This document shows positions 52,680 to 62,085 of a DNA stretch of 64,000 nucleotides, piece by piece. Within the stretch, counting starts at the first letter, position 1; each line of letters starts with the position of its first letter. Under the pieces are notes generated by a model, which saw only the letters and a program-made list of their open reading frames with translations, searched no databases and had not been told where the DNA came from. The position numbers and the translations under genes are program-made. The stretch is from Chitinophagales bacterium (lineage in GTDB: Bacteria; Bacteroidota; Bacteroidia; Chitinophagales; Saprospiraceae), in NCBI GenBank assembly GCA_013298845.1, contig JAAFJN010000002.1, positions 73,949 to 137,948 of the forward strand, given 5' to 3'.

Positions 52680-53430
52680 AATTTTAATTTTTGAGGACAA
52701 CCACTTTGTTTCTGAAGAAATTAGAGTGCATTTGCAGAAAGCCGGATACAAGCATATTGATGTTGCATCTACCTTCAACGATGCAATCAGCCACCTCAAT
52801 GTAAATTTTCCTGATCTGGCTATCTTAGATATTCAGACTCCAGAAGATCATTTGGCAGGAATTAAATTAGCCAATGAGATCCAAAAAAACAAGCGTATAC
52901 CGATAATATATGTCACTGGCTTCTACGGAGATGAATATATAAAAAGCAGTGCCTTTTCAACTGACCCAGTTGCATTTTTGCCAAAACCATTTGATGAGAA
53001 CACTCTTTTAAATCAGATTGACTTAGCCGTTCATAAATTAAAACAATTCGAGGCTGACTCTTGGGATAGCGAAAGTGAACAAAAGATTGCGTCAATTCTA
53101 GATGACAGTATTTTCATCAAAGACAAAGGGGTTTTTTGTAGATTACCCATCAATGATATTCGTTTTGTTAAGGCTGATCATGGTTGTATTCAAATTTACT
53201 ATGGAGATAATAATTTGAAATATACCCATTCCGCTACACTTTCGACATTTCAATCCTGGATTAAAGATGATTCGCTTGTTAAAGTAAGTAGAAAATACAT
53301 AATAAACATTTCAAAAATTACAGCCTTTAGCGATAAAGTAATCATTATCGGGACAGAAAACATAAAAATAAACGCATACATATATGACAAACTAATGAAA
53401 GTTTGTGCCATATTGAAAACTAAAAAATAA
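52669..53430 (+). CDS. LytTR-family response regulator, second system
   Basis: A 253-residue regulator. Receiver domain with FEDNHFVSEE, phosphoacceptor Asp54 (LAILDIQTPEDHLAGI) and Lys in FLPKPFDENT. LytTR domain from about 145 (KGVFCRLPINDIRFVKADHG, WIKDDSLVKVSRKYIINISK). The start lies 11 bases inside the kinase gene, so expression is coupled. A T9SS-secreted protein follows, with a 112-base gap. AT-rich. The pair probably controls a surface response, but no target was seen. Confidence 0.93.
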   Translation: MDIKILIFEDNHFVSEEIRVHLQKAGYKHIDVASTFNDAISHLNVNFPDLAILDIQTPEDHLAGIKLANEIQKNKRIPIIYVTGFYGDEYIKSSAFSTDPVAFLPKPFDENTLLNQIDLAVHKLKQFEADSWDSESEQKIASILDDSIFIKDKGVFCRLPINDIRFVKADHGCIQIYYGDNNLKYTHSATLSTFQSWIKDDSLVKVSRKYIINISKITAFSDKVIIIGTENIKINAYIYDKLMKVCAILKTKK

Positions 53431-53542
53431 GCAACTAAAAATAATTAAAATATTAAATTTGAATAGATTGCCGCCATCTATTCACAGCCAATACTTTGCG
53501 CACAAAAAACATTTTTTATTTTTTAACACTAAATCGATTTTT

Positions 53543-54916
53543 ATGACACGATTATCATTTATCATTTCGATGTTATTATCATTGGGAATAAACGCCCAAA
53601 CAGTAATGACATTAGCCGAATTTCAGGCCAATTCAAATTCATCAACAGGCCAATCAGGGGCAGCCGGTACTTATGGTGTTACAGCAACGGGAATTACACG
53701 TGGCCCGGGAGTAACATTTGCCAGTGGAACAAATTTTTCATCCCAAGGTTGGAGTACAGATTACTACACCATTAATCAAACTGATTACGTTCAGTTTGGG
53801 GTTAGTCCAATCTCTGGATTCCAGGTTTCGCTCACTCATCTGATGATTAATTTTGTCCGTGATGCAGCTGGTCCGAAACGAATTGAAGTAAGATCAAGCC
53901 TTGACAATTACTCCACAGCAGTTTATTCGGATGCTGCCATTGGCACGAGCAACAACAGTGCATCATTTAGTTTGGGAAGCCAATTTCAAAATTTAACTTC
54001 TCCAGTGACTTTTCGGATTTACGGACACCGAGCAACTAGTTCAACTGGAATTCTCAGATCAAGTGCTTATAGCGGCTACACTAAAGTCCTACTTCCATCA
54101 GGAGCATTGGCTGGAGTAGTTATTAAAGGTACCAAATTGCAACTACCAACACCGGCAAACGATAACTGCCAAAATGCGATTTCTTTACCAGTTAATTCAG
54201 TCTGCACCAATACAACTGGGTCAAACGTCGGTGCTACTCCAAGTACTCCCGCGCCAACTGGGGGCTGCCCGTCTGCCGGCAATAAAGACACATGGTACCA
54301 ATTTACCATGCCGAATGTAAGTAACCCCCAGGTTACGATACGTACCACTCCGGGAAGTTTAACTGATGGTGTGATGGAAGTTTACACCGGCACATCTTGC
54401 AATAATATGACATTGATAACTTGTGAGGATGACAATTCAAATGGCAATGGATCAACAATGCCAGTAATCAACTTGCAAGGTGGCCCAGGTGCTACTGTGT
54501 GGATCAGAATTTGGGGTTATTCGGGCACCACCGGGACCTTCAATATATGTCTTTTAAACTATCAATCTGTTAATTTTGTTGGAGAAGGAGGCTCTGAAGA
54601 AACAATAGTAAACCTCAGTGTGGATAGGCAAGATAAAGCACTTGATCTTAACGGCAATACAACATTGTTAATTTCTCCTAACCCGGCATCAGAAATTGTT
54701 AATGTTACTTTCCCCAGTAAATATAGTAAAGGTAGCCAACGCTTGATACTATATAACACAAGCGGAAAAATTGTAATGGATAAAAATTTCGAGTCGATTG
54801 CAGCCGATGCTACCCAACAACTTGATGTATCGAACTTATCATCTGGGTGCTATTTCCTCAATCTGGTCACTACCGACGGTGTGATCTCGGAGAAACTAAT
54901 CATCTCAGGCAAATAA
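53543..54916 (+). CDS. T9SS-secreted protein
   Basis: A 457-residue exported protein. ATG 53543 gives MTRLSFIISMLLSLGINAQ. The first 220 residues are beta-rich with a jellyroll look (QFGVSPISGFQVSLTHLMIN, then RSSLDNYSTAVYSDAAIGTS). A second domain, about 225-355, with ANDNCQNAISLP, GGCPSAGNKDTWYQFTMPNV and TLITCEDDNSNGNG, resembles the PPC/calcium-binding-like modules frequent before T9SS tails. The T9SS tail starts near 390 (LLISPNPASEIVNVTFP ... LSSGCYFLNLVTTDGVISEK). Follows the kinase/LytTR pair in the same direction. Confidence 0.85.
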   Translation: MTRLSFIISMLLSLGINAQTVMTLAEFQANSNSSTGQSGAAGTYGVTATGITRGPGVTFASGTNFSSQGWSTDYYTINQTDYVQFGVSPISGFQVSLTHLMINFVRDAAGPKRIEVRSSLDNYSTAVYSDAAIGTSNNSASFSLGSQFQNLTSPVTFRIYGHRATSSTGILRSSAYSGYTKVLLPSGALAGVVIKGTKLQLPTPANDNCQNAISLPVNSVCTNTTGSNVGATPSTPAPTGGCPSAGNKDTWYQFTMPNVSNPQVTIRTTPGSLTDGVMEVYTGTSCNNMTLITCEDDNSNGNGSTMPVINLQGGPGATVWIRIWGYSGTTGTFNICLLNYQSVNFVGEGGSEETIVNLSVDRQDKALDLNGNTTLLISPNPASEIVNVTFPSKYSKGSQRLILYNTSGKIVMDKNFESIAADATQQLDVSNLSSGCYFLNLVTTDGVISEKLIISGK

Positions 54917-55234
54917 TGTACCGCCATAGTCCTGCTTTTGTAATTTCACAAGGCAGGGCTATTTATATTTTATAAAAGAAACACTATACGCCATTGAACT
55001 AAACCAAAAATATAACGTCTTAGCCATTAATAATTCCTTAGCCACCATTTAGTCAAGCATCCGTGTATCTCCACTATTTGATTGTTTCGTTTCAATCCTT
55101 CTTATTCTGGAATGGCCTAAAAAACGCAGCCATTCCAATGTACGATCGGTGATGATGATTAATCCGGCCATTAACCTCTTGTATTCGTTGGATAAAACAA
55201 CCCGAACCACCCGATTTTAAAGGAACGGTCCCTG
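54917..55234. other. Intergenic region with two hairpins
   Basis: 318 bases. It has the terminator at 54926-54962 and a hairpin GGAATGGC / GCCATTCC at 55109-55136. No gene was seen. Confidence 0.5.
54926..54962 (+). terminator. Terminator of the T9SS protein gene
   Basis: Ten-base stem ATAGTCCTGC / GCAGGGCTAT with one G-T pair, followed by TTATATTTTAT. Ten bases after the stop. Confidence 0.65.
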
Positions 55235-55465
55235 ATGGAGGAATTAATCCGGCACAACGAACAGTTTTATTTTGATGGTCGGGTGCACCCGGTTTATTGC
55301 ATCCAAGGGCGTTTGGATGATCGGGTAGATCTGGATTACAACGCCCACTTTGTACAATTGACCAGAGGCCACATGGAATACCTGGACCACATGGGGCACC
55401 GTTTTGACGAGCAGGAATTTGGGAGTCTCTTGGCCAAAATCAAGAGGTATTATTGGGGGCAGTGA
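55235..55465 (+). CDS. Small protein of unknown function
   Basis: A 76-codon frame, ATG 55235: MEELIRHNEQFYFDGRVHPV, then a middle with RLDDRVDLDYNAHFVQLTRG and an end KIKRYYWGQ. Base composition is like the core genes. No domain was recognised and no promoter seen. It could be a real small cytoplasmic protein or the end of a lost gene. Confidence 0.4.
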   Translation: MEELIRHNEQFYFDGRVHPVYCIQGRLDDRVDLDYNAHFVQLTRGHMEYLDHMGHRFDEQEFGSLLAKIKRYYWGQ

Positions 55466-55547
55466 GTGTCGCTCGATACTCACTGCACTAAAACAGAAAA
55501 ATTACCCGGGCAAAAAAGTGGTCATTGGTCCACTTTTTTGCAGGTTG

Positions 55548-56672
55548 TCAACGATCTAACTGCTTAACGGTGGTAGTTTTAATCTGGATTTGCATTCTGG
55601 TTGATTGATCTGTTATTACTTCCTCCGTAATGGTTTCTTCCGTAGTCCCTTCTTGTTTTTTATCAATCATCTTAGCACTTGTCTTGATGGTAATTCCATA
55701 CTCATGCACGGTAATTTTATAAGCATTGGAAGCGTAGTGATAAGCCGTCACGGAGAAAAAAAATATGATAAGGTTAGCCCCAAAAACCGTCCAAGGCCCC
55801 CTATTGTATTTGGCATTTTGGGGCATTATCAAAAAATCAAGTAAGTATTTAGGCACAAAACTTAAACTGGTAATTCTTTCCCAAATATCAGTATTATTAT
55901 CTTTTTGTTCTCCTTGTACCTTTGAGGCTTTGGATTCAGATAATTCAACAGGGCACTTAGGGGGTAAAAAAAGTAATTTTATTTCTTTTAAATAAGAATA
56001 AAATTTTCGGGAAATAAAATAGTAACAAAGCCCGCTCACTATAACCAACAAAAATAAACCTAATTTAAAACATGAAAAACGAACAAGCCAGGTAGAAATA
56101 AAAATACTGGCCCGCTCAATTCGAATAAAACGCAGAATATGGTCCGTTGAGCGATTAGATGCCTCCAAATGATTGATTCTGAACTTTTGTAAGTCTTCAA
56201 AATGACGATAATAACCAGTGTCTAAGTTTGCGGTACTTAATGATAAATCGTGACTACCAACGAAGGCACTCGTGCAGTTTGCCTTAAAATCACTCAAAAT
56301 TTTTTCTGTTTTCATCGTGATACCACTAATATCCCTTGATGATTCATCTAATTTTGGGGATTCGTTATAGACATTACTCATAAACTGCCGGTACCTAAAT
56401 AACGTAAAGTCATAAGCAAAACTATTCACCAAAACCCCAACAAAATAAATTAAAAAAGCCAGTACCGTCATTTGGACGGGCCGATTAATGCCCTGCCACA
56501 AGCCTTTGGCTTCGGATTTCCCTAACCAAAATTGTAGCATATTACGGACATACGTTGATAAAACATCTCTGATTGGATGAAAAATAGCAATGCAATACAA
56601 AAATGCAACGATGCTAATCAGGCCAATGGTAAAAATTTCGACAATAAAGGTGAGGTTTTGCAATAAGTCCAT
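55548..56672 (-). CDS. Polytopic membrane protein of unknown function
   Basis: A 374-residue inner-membrane protein. Hydrophobic segments at about 10-32 (TFIVEIFTIGLISIVAFLYC), 70-90, 205-230 (GLFLLVIVSGLCYYFIS) and 300-320 (FGANLIIFFFSVTAYHY). Between the second and third is a long loop with charged helices (DESSRDISGITMKTEKILSD). The C-terminus is Lys/Thr/Glu-rich (EEGTTEETITEEVITDQSTR). No family recognised. AT-rich relative to the genes to its right. Confidence 0.6.
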   Translation of the reverse strand: MDLLQNLTFIVEIFTIGLISIVAFLYCIAIFHPIRDVLSTYVRNMLQFWLGKSEAKGLWQGINRPVQMTVLAFLIYFVGVLVNSFAYDFTLFRYRQFMSNVYNESPKLDESSRDISGITMKTEKILSDFKANCTSAFVGSHDLSLSTANLDTGYYRHFEDLQKFRINHLEASNRSTDHILRFIRIERASIFISTWLVRFSCFKLGLFLLVIVSGLCYYFISRKFYSYLKEIKLLFLPPKCPVELSESKASKVQGEQKDNNTDIWERITSLSFVPKYLLDFLIMPQNAKYNRGPWTVFGANLIIFFFSVTAYHYASNAYKITVHEYGITIKTSAKMIDKKQEGTTEETITEEVITDQSTRMQIQIKTTTVKQLDR

Positions 56673-56758
56673 AATCGCAATGTTTTAGGACTGCAATATT
56701 TGCATCTTTTTCCCATTTACCAAAACAAACAGTCAATAAATTTACACATTTTTTATTT

Positions 56759-57460
56759 TCACCCCAACATCAACCCATCCACCGCCATTTTCCACCAATA
56801 CACCGCCGCCTGCGTGCGCGGTGAGTGCCCGTGCGACAACGCGTACAGCAGTCCGGCCGCCAGCCCGTAGGCGCACCACAGCGGCGGATCAAAAGGGCGG
56901 TATTGCGCCGCAATTTGGAACACTTCCAGCGCACCCGCCGACAGCAGGGCACCGGCGCCCAGTATCCACGCCGTGCGCGGCCCAAAAACAAGGGGAATGG
57001 TAGGCGTTTGGTGGTGGGTATCGTACCGTTGATCGGCCAGATCGTAGCCCAGCGCCAGGGCCAAAATAAAACAAAACCGCCCGGCGGCTCCCGCCCACGT
57101 TGGTCCGGGTTGCAGTCCGTAATACACCCCGTACGTACTGATGGTCCACACCAGCGCCACCAATACGGGTTTCAGCAGGGTATTTTGCCGCAACAACAGC
57201 AGGTACAAACCCCACAAAACGCCGCACAAGACCACAATGCCCTGCGTCGGCGGTGGCAGATACCAAAAAGTACAGGCTGCGTACAAGCCCGCTGCGTACG
57301 CCATGAGCCGTGTTACAACGGTAGTGTCGGTGTAATGGTACGCAAAAATGGTGGCGGGCACCAGCCAGTTCATCCATCCGTCGCCCGACCACGCCCACAC
57401 TTCATCGGGTACACGGGCGCGACTGCACAACCGGACAATGCACAGCGACAGCAGCACCAT
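56759..57460 (-). CDS. UbiA-like prenyltransferase family protein
   Basis: A 233-residue polytopic protein rich in Trp/Leu/Ala helices (about seven segments). NTLLKPVLVALVWTISTYGV and ILALALGYDLADQRYDT resemble the second conserved region of UbiA-type prenyltransferases; the canonical first Asp-rich motif (NDxxDxxxD) is not evident, only HYTDTTVV. Short for the family (about 290), so the N-terminus may be lost or diverged. It would act on aromatic or quinone precursors if active. The start ATG 57460 lies beside an AGTGANN tract. Confidence 0.65.
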   Translation of the reverse strand: MVLLSLCIVRLCSRARVPDEVWAWSGDGWMNWLVPATIFAYHYTDTTVVTRLMAYAAGLYAACTFWYLPPPTQGIVVLCGVLWGLYLLLLRQNTLLKPVLVALVWTISTYGVYYGLQPGPTWAGAAGRFCFILALALGYDLADQRYDTHHQTPTIPLVFGPRTAWILGAGALLSAGALEVFQIAAQYRPFDPPLWCAYGLAAGLLYALSHGHSPRTQAAVYWWKMAVDGLMLG

Positions 57461-57478
57461 GCGCAGGATATTTGAGAG

Positions 57479-57538
57479 AGGAGTGATGAGTTAGGAGTGA
57501 TGAGTTAGGAGTGATGAGAGATGAGTGATGAGTGATTT
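57479..57538 (+). repeat. Heptad-type repeat, forward
   Basis: AGGAGTGATGAGTTAGGAGT, GATGAGTTAGGAGTGATGAG, AGATGAGTGATGAGTGA. Lies upstream of the UbiA-like gene, opposite to the inverted tract at 57675-57718. Confidence 0.75.
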
Positions 57539-57674
57539 GTTATTTTATATAATACAAGAAATAGACCGGGGATTATTATTAGCCCACTATCCCCAAATCC
57601 AATTTAGGGGCATTTCTATAACCTCCGTCGTGTCTTTTTGCAAAACCCAAATTCGGTATCATTGTTTCAATCGC

Positions 57675-57718
57675 TCATCACTCATCACTATTCACTCTTC
57701 ACTATTCACTATTCACTC
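57675..57718 (-). repeat. Heptad repeat, inverted, at the recJ end
   Basis: TCATCACTCATCACTATTCA then CTCTTCACTATTCACTATTC. The recJ TGA stop (57717-57719) lies at its edge. Confidence 0.75.
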
Positions 57719-59399
57719 AAAAAACGTCTTTCAACTGAAGGCTCACAATCGTATTTCCCTGCCATTGTTCTTCGCGGAGGTTAAACGCAATGTCGAACGG
57801 ACGGTGACGGACCTGCTCGAAGGCATCGGCCAACCCGAACCCGATGGCGCTGATGGTGGTATCTTCCTGCCGAATGGAAAGGCGCACGTGGTTATTGGCC
57901 AACCGTTTGCTTTTGCCCGTATCCACTACTTGTCGGGCCACAAAAATCGGGTTCATATTACCCGGGCCAAAGGGGCCAAATCGGTTCAATTGTTTAAAAA
58001 AAGCGGGGGTTATTTGCGATAGTTGAATTTCTCCGGCAATATCCAGCGCCGGTTCCAGGCGCGCGAGGGTATTGTGGTGTTGGGCGTACCGTTCCAGTTG
58101 GATCCGAAATGCCTCGATATTTTCTAACGGCATTTGTAAACCCACGGCGTGTTCGTGGCCGCCGAAGGAATAAAACAGGTGTTCGCAGGTTTGCATGGCC
58201 GCGTACAGGTCAAAACCCGGCACCGAACGAGCCGAACCCACGGCGCGGCCTTCACTTTCGGTCAAAATAACGGCGGGACGGTGAAAATCTTCGGAGATGC
58301 GGCTGGCCGTAATCCCCACGATCCCCTTGTGCCAGTCGGGATGAAACAACACCAGCGTACCGGGATTGTGTTCGGCGACCGTTTGTTGGGCCATTTCGCG
58401 GGCTTTGGTCGTGGCGGTTACGTCCACGGCCTGGCGTTGGCGGTTGCGCTGCACGAGGTGTCCGGCCGCGTCGAGGGCACTGTTGCGGTCGGTGGACAAC
58501 ATCAAACGGACAGATTCGCGGGCATCGCCGAGGCGACCGGCGGCGTTAATCATGGGTCCCAATCCAAACACCAAATCGCTGATGGAAAGCGGATAAACGC
58601 GGCCACTTTTATTGATCAATGCCCACAACCCCAGTCGGGGCGCACGGTTGATTTTTTCGAGGCCAAAATGCGCCAAAATGCGGTTTTCGCCGGTAATAGG
58701 TACAATATCGCAGGCAATGCTCAGGGCCACAAAGTCAAGCAGTCCGGCCAGTTCCTGCGCGGGAGTGGCATTGTACAAGGCGTAGCCCTGCGCCAGTTTA
58801 AACGCGATGCCACAACCGCTGAGGTCTTTGTAGGGGTACGCGCAATCGCTGCGTTTGGGGTTCAGAACGGCGCAGGCCGGTGGCAAATCGCCTTCGGGCA
58901 CGTGGTGGTCGCACACAATGGTATCAATGCCGTATTGCGCCGCCAGCGCGATGGGGGTATTGTCTTTAATGCCGCAATCCATCGCAATGAGCAATTGTAC
59001 GCCCGTTTCGCGCGCGTATTCGATTCCGGTTGTACTGATGCCGTACCCTTCTTTGTCGCGGTCGGGCAGGTAATAATCAATATTGGTGTAAAAATTTCGG
59101 AGGAAAGCGAACATCATGGCGACACTGGTAGTGCCGTCCACATCGTAATCGCCGTACAATAAAACGCGTTCTTTTTCGATTATAGCGCGGTTGAGCCGCC
59201 GGACGGCCTTGTCCATATCGGTCAGCAGAAACGGATCGTGCAAATCATTGAGACTGGGATCAAAAAACTGTTGTGCCAACGTAGTATTTGTTACGCCGCG
59301 TTGCATCAGCACCGAAGCCAACAACACCTCCATGTCCAATTGTTGGGCAAGGGTTTGCACCAGTGAAGTCTCAATTTGGGGAAATAGCCATTTTTTCAA
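57717..59399 (-). CDS. recJ: Single-stranded-DNA-specific exonuclease RecJ
   Basis: A 560-residue 5'-3' single-strand exonuclease used in recombination and mismatch repair. There is no in-frame ATG; the TTG at 59399 fits (KKWLFPQIETSLVQTLAQ). DHH-family motifs: LLYGDYDVDGTTSVAM (motif I), LIAMDCGIKDN (II), TIVCDHHVPEG (III, with the DHH triad), and the DHHA1 part GHEHAVGLQMPLENIEAF. Length is that of the Bacteroidota enzyme. Its stop codon abuts an inverted heptad tract, and a large heptad minisatellite lies upstream of its start. Confidence 0.95.
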   Translation of the reverse strand: MKKWLFPQIETSLVQTLAQQLDMEVLLASVLMQRGVTNTTLAQQFFDPSLNDLHDPFLLTDMDKAVRRLNRAIIEKERVLLYGDYDVDGTTSVAMMFAFLRNFYTNIDYYLPDRDKEGYGISTTGIEYARETGVQLLIAMDCGIKDNTPIALAAQYGIDTIVCDHHVPEGDLPPACAVLNPKRSDCAYPYKDLSGCGIAFKLAQGYALYNATPAQELAGLLDFVALSIACDIVPITGENRILAHFGLEKINRAPRLGLWALINKSGRVYPLSISDLVFGLGPMINAAGRLGDARESVRLMLSTDRNSALDAAGHLVQRNRQRQAVDVTATTKAREMAQQTVAEHNPGTLVLFHPDWHKGIVGITASRISEDFHRPAVILTESEGRAVGSARSVPGFDLYAAMQTCEHLFYSFGGHEHAVGLQMPLENIEAFRIQLERYAQHHNTLARLEPALDIAGEIQLSQITPAFFKQLNRFGPFGPGNMNPIFVARQVVDTGKSKRLANNHVRLSIRQEDTTISAIGFGLADAFEQVRHRPFDIAFNLREEQWQGNTIVSLQLKDVF

Positions 59400-59431
59400 T
59401 TTGGGAAAATTTTCGGCAAAGATAGGAAATT

Positions 59432-59764
59432 AGTGAAGAGTGAAGAGTGAAAAGTGTAGAGTGAAAAGTGTAGAGTGAAAAGTGTAGAGTGAAAAGTGTA
59501 GAGTGAATAGTGTAGAGTGAATAGTGTAGAGTGAATAGTGTAGAGTGAATAGTGCATGGTCACTTTAATGGTAAAAAGAACTCTTCACTCTTCGTTATTC
59601 ACTCTTCACTCTTCGTTATTCACTATTCACTCTTCACTCTTCACTCTTCGTTATTCACTATTCACTCTTCACTCTTCACTCTTCGTTATTCACTATTCAC
59701 TCTTCACTCTTCGTTATTCACTACTCACTCTTCACTCTTCGTTATTCACTCTTCACTTTTCACT
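59432..59764. repeat. Large heptad minisatellite forming a giant palindrome
   Basis: About 330 bases of AGTGANN/AGTGTAG units: forward from 59432 to about 59554 (AGTGAAAAGTGTAGAGTGAA repeated), then inverted from about 59581 to 59764 (CTCTTCACTCTTCGTTATTC repeated). The two halves can pair into one long stem. It fills the divergent space between recJ and the TPR gene; the only long open frames across it are repeat read-through. Confidence 0.85.
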
Positions 59765-59774
59765 AAAAAAAGTC

Positions 59775-59782
59775 TAATTTTG
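59775..59782 (+). promoter_or_regulatory. -7 element of the TPR protein gene
   Basis: TAATTTTG, exact TAnnTTTG match, 28 bases before the TTG start at 59811. Confidence 0.5.
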
Positions 59783-59810
59783 CCCTTCTAAACATCAACG
59801 CATCGGGAAA

Positions 59811-60455
59811 TTGAAGAAAAAAAACTTAATTCTGGTTATTTGTGCCCTGTATTCGGGGTTAGGCACGGCCCAATCGGCGCATTGGGGTCTTATGCAGGCG
59901 CAAAGTGCCTACCAGAGCAAAAACTATAAAGCGGCCGAAAAAGCCTATGCTTCGATAAAAAACAGCCCCAAAGCCGCGTATAACTGCGGAAATGCAGTGT
60001 TGCACCAGGGCAAAAACCAGGAAGCCGTGGATTATTACATGCGGGCTGCCGGTCAGTACAAAAATCCGGTGGACAAATCCGATGCGTATTTCAACGCCGG
60101 TAACGCTTTGATGGCGATGGGCAGTTACGTCGAGGCCGCCGAGGCGTACCAAAAAAGTTTGATCATGGCCCCCGGTCGCCCCGATGCGAAAAAAAACCTG
60201 ACCATTGCCCGCCGAAACACGCCGCCACCGCCCGAATCTACGCCACCTCCACCACCGCCTCCCCCGCCGCCGCCGCAAAAAACGTACCTCGATCAGGCGC
60301 GCCGCAGCCAGGAATCACTGCCCGCTCCCCTCTCCCCCGATGCCGCCCGACAAATACTGGAATCGGCCGTTGCGCCCGTGGAAGAAGAAAGTGCCAAACG
60401 ATACCGCCACTTGTCGCCCTCCAACCGACCCACCAGAAGTAAAAAAGCGTGGTAG
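59811..60455 (+). CDS. Exported TPR protein with proline-rich segment
   Basis: A 214-residue exported protein starting with TTG at 59811: KKKNLILVICALYSGLGTAQ is the signal peptide. TPR-like repeats occupy about 25-135 (AQSAYQSKNYKAAEKAYASI, YNCGNAVLHQGKNQEAVDYY, YFNAGNALMAMGSYVEAAEA). Then a run of 11 prolines (about 147-157) and a low-complexity tail. It resembles the TPR domain of BatE/BatC-like aerotolerance proteins, but no Bat operon is present. The next gene is 67 bases away on the same strand, after a heptad tract. Confidence 0.75.
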   Translation: MKKKNLILVICALYSGLGTAQSAHWGLMQAQSAYQSKNYKAAEKAYASIKNSPKAAYNCGNAVLHQGKNQEAVDYYMRAAGQYKNPVDKSDAYFNAGNALMAMGSYVEAAEAYQKSLIMAPGRPDAKKNLTIARRNTPPPPESTPPPPPPPPPPPQKTYLDQARRSQESLPAPLSPDAARQILESAVAPVEEESAKRYRHLSPSNRPTRSKKAW

Positions 60456-60462
60456 TCTTTTA

Positions 60463-60478
60463 GTGATGAGAGATGAGA
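60463..60478 (+). repeat. Short heptad tract
   Basis: AGTGATGAGAGATGAG, two units of the AGTGANN family just after the TPR gene stop. Confidence 0.5.
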
Positions 60479-60522
60479 GCGTGGACGTGCCCGAAAAGAC
60501 CTTATTTATTTTAACAAAAAAC

Positions 60523-62085
60523 ATGACGGAGAACGATATAAAAACGGCTTTTTTGCCTTTTTTGCGCGAATTTTACCGGTTTCGATACGAATATCAGGCG
60601 ACAACGGAACAGGTATCTTTGGACAATATCACCAACGATGGTGTTATTGCCGATGGTATGCTGCGCTTCACCAAGCCGGATGGCAAGCCGTTTGTGTGTA
60701 CTTACGAGGCGACTTCGGCGGATAAAAGTGAAGAGGTAAAATATTCCCTGAACCAGCAATATTTTTTGTGGGATTGCATCGCTTTTGGGACATTTACGGC
60801 GGCCATCGTGTACTGTTTTTTGTACATCACCGATTTGGTTTTTATTGGCAAATTACCCCTCACCGGCAAAATCGGGATGCCATTGGGTATCGGGATGATG
60901 GGCTTTTTTGTGTGGTATTATTTTATGCCCAGTTGGAAAAAATACCGGTATATCTACGCCATTGAACAGTTCAAACGCTATTTCGCCGATGAACAATGGG
61001 TTGCCCTCAGCGAAGATGTTTTTCCGTCGCCCATGAATCCTTATTACCTCGAACTGCGCGACCAGTGCGTGTATCAGGGCATTGGATTGGCCATTATTTA
61101 CCCCGATAAACAGGTGCGTATGATTGCCGCCCCCACGCGACTGGGCGTGTACGGGGGCAACAAACGAATGGCGCATTGGCTCACCGACACGCAGTTGTTT
61201 CAATCTATGGCTTCCAATGTGCGGGCCGCCGCTGCGTATCAACCGCCCGTTCCGGGGGTATTTGGCCAACTACGCAACGCCATCGCCCGGCCTTTGCAAC
61301 GGTATTTGGTGCAACCGATGTTTGGTGCCCTCGGCCGTACCACTCAGCCCGCCACCGATTTTTACCGCCGTTTTACCGGCGAATATTTGGTCCAAAAATG
61401 GATTGCGTTTTTATCTTGTTTGGTAATGTTGTACGTAGGTTTCAGCGCCCGCGAAAAAAAACAAATCGTCGAAGCCGAACGGCCTTCACGGGTGTACGTG
61501 CCGGAGGAAAAAACGCCACCGCCGTCTCCCGAACGCGAAGATGGTTTTGTGCTCAATGACCGCGAAAAACCCATTCCCTACGGATCCGTGTATTATACCG
61601 ACCAGCGCAACGGTGTACCCCGCCAATCCGAACGCAGCGCCGATTACTCCAACGAACCGGCCACCCCACCGGATTACGGCACTACCGAAACCACCTACAC
61701 CGAGGTGATCACCGAACCCGCCAAAAATACCTCCACGGCCAAATCACCCGCCAAAACCGCGACAAAACCCCGCGCAGCCGCCCCGGAAGCAACGCCCAAA
61801 AGTTTGTGCGAACGCATCAAAGCCGCCGGTGGCTGGTACATTCAGGACAATATTTTCTCTTCCGCCGACAACGCCGCCGAACGCGTCAAAAACCTCCGCA
61901 GCAAAAAAATCCCCGCCGATGCCGTTCAACTTTCCTGCCTCGGTGAAAATGGCTGGGCCGTCCGCCTCGGCTACAACCAATACTCCGAAGCCGCCGCCCG
62001 CGCCAAAGCCGCCGAATACACCAAACTAATGAAGGATGCTAAAATTAGTATGGGAAAAATATTGGTGAAAAGAGTGAAGGAGTGA
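60523..62085 (+). CDS. Membrane protein with C-terminal SPOR domain
   Basis: A 520-residue protein. ATG 60523 gives MTENDIKTAFLPFLREFYRF; the open frame upstream runs out of the TPR gene and is not used. Hydrophobic segments lie at about 85-107 (CIAFGTFTAAIVYCFLYIT), 110-130 and 290-310 (WIAFLSCLVMLYVGF). Then a disordered Pro/Thr/Ala-rich linker and a SPOR-like domain from about 432 (GGWYIQDNIFSSADNAAERV, AVQLSCLGENGWAVRLGYNQ). SPOR domains bind denuded peptidoglycan, so an envelope/division role is possible. The final VKRVKE and stop are read from a heptad tract. Confidence 0.75.
   Translation: MTENDIKTAFLPFLREFYRFRYEYQATTEQVSLDNITNDGVIADGMLRFTKPDGKPFVCTYEATSADKSEEVKYSLNQQYFLWDCIAFGTFTAAIVYCFLYITDLVFIGKLPLTGKIGMPLGIGMMGFFVWYYFMPSWKKYRYIYAIEQFKRYFADEQWVALSEDVFPSPMNPYYLELRDQCVYQGIGLAIIYPDKQVRMIAAPTRLGVYGGNKRMAHWLTDTQLFQSMASNVRAAAAYQPPVPGVFGQLRNAIARPLQRYLVQPMFGALGRTTQPATDFYRRFTGEYLVQKWIAFLSCLVMLYVGFSAREKKQIVEAERPSRVYVPEEKTPPPSPEREDGFVLNDREKPIPYGSVYYTDQRNGVPRQSERSADYSNEPATPPDYGTTETTYTEVITEPAKNTSTAKSPAKTATKPRAAAPEATPKSLCERIKAAGGWYIQDNIFSSADNAAERVKNLRSKKIPADAVQLSCLGENGWAVRLGYNQYSEAAARAKAAEYTKLMKDAKISMGKILVKRVKE

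Noticed and set aside
59432-59764. Possible CRISPR array
   Set aside because: Units are seven bases with no unique spacers; not CRISPR. No other regular repeat-spacer structure was found in the window.
59552-59791. Long open frames rich in SLFTLHSS-like repeats
   Set aside because: They are translations of the heptad minisatellite with no stop on that strand; no gene-like composition or start.
60205-60522. N-terminal extension of the SPOR protein
   Set aside because: It overlaps the TPR gene in another frame and is proline/arginine-rich shadow; ATG 60523 is the sensible start.
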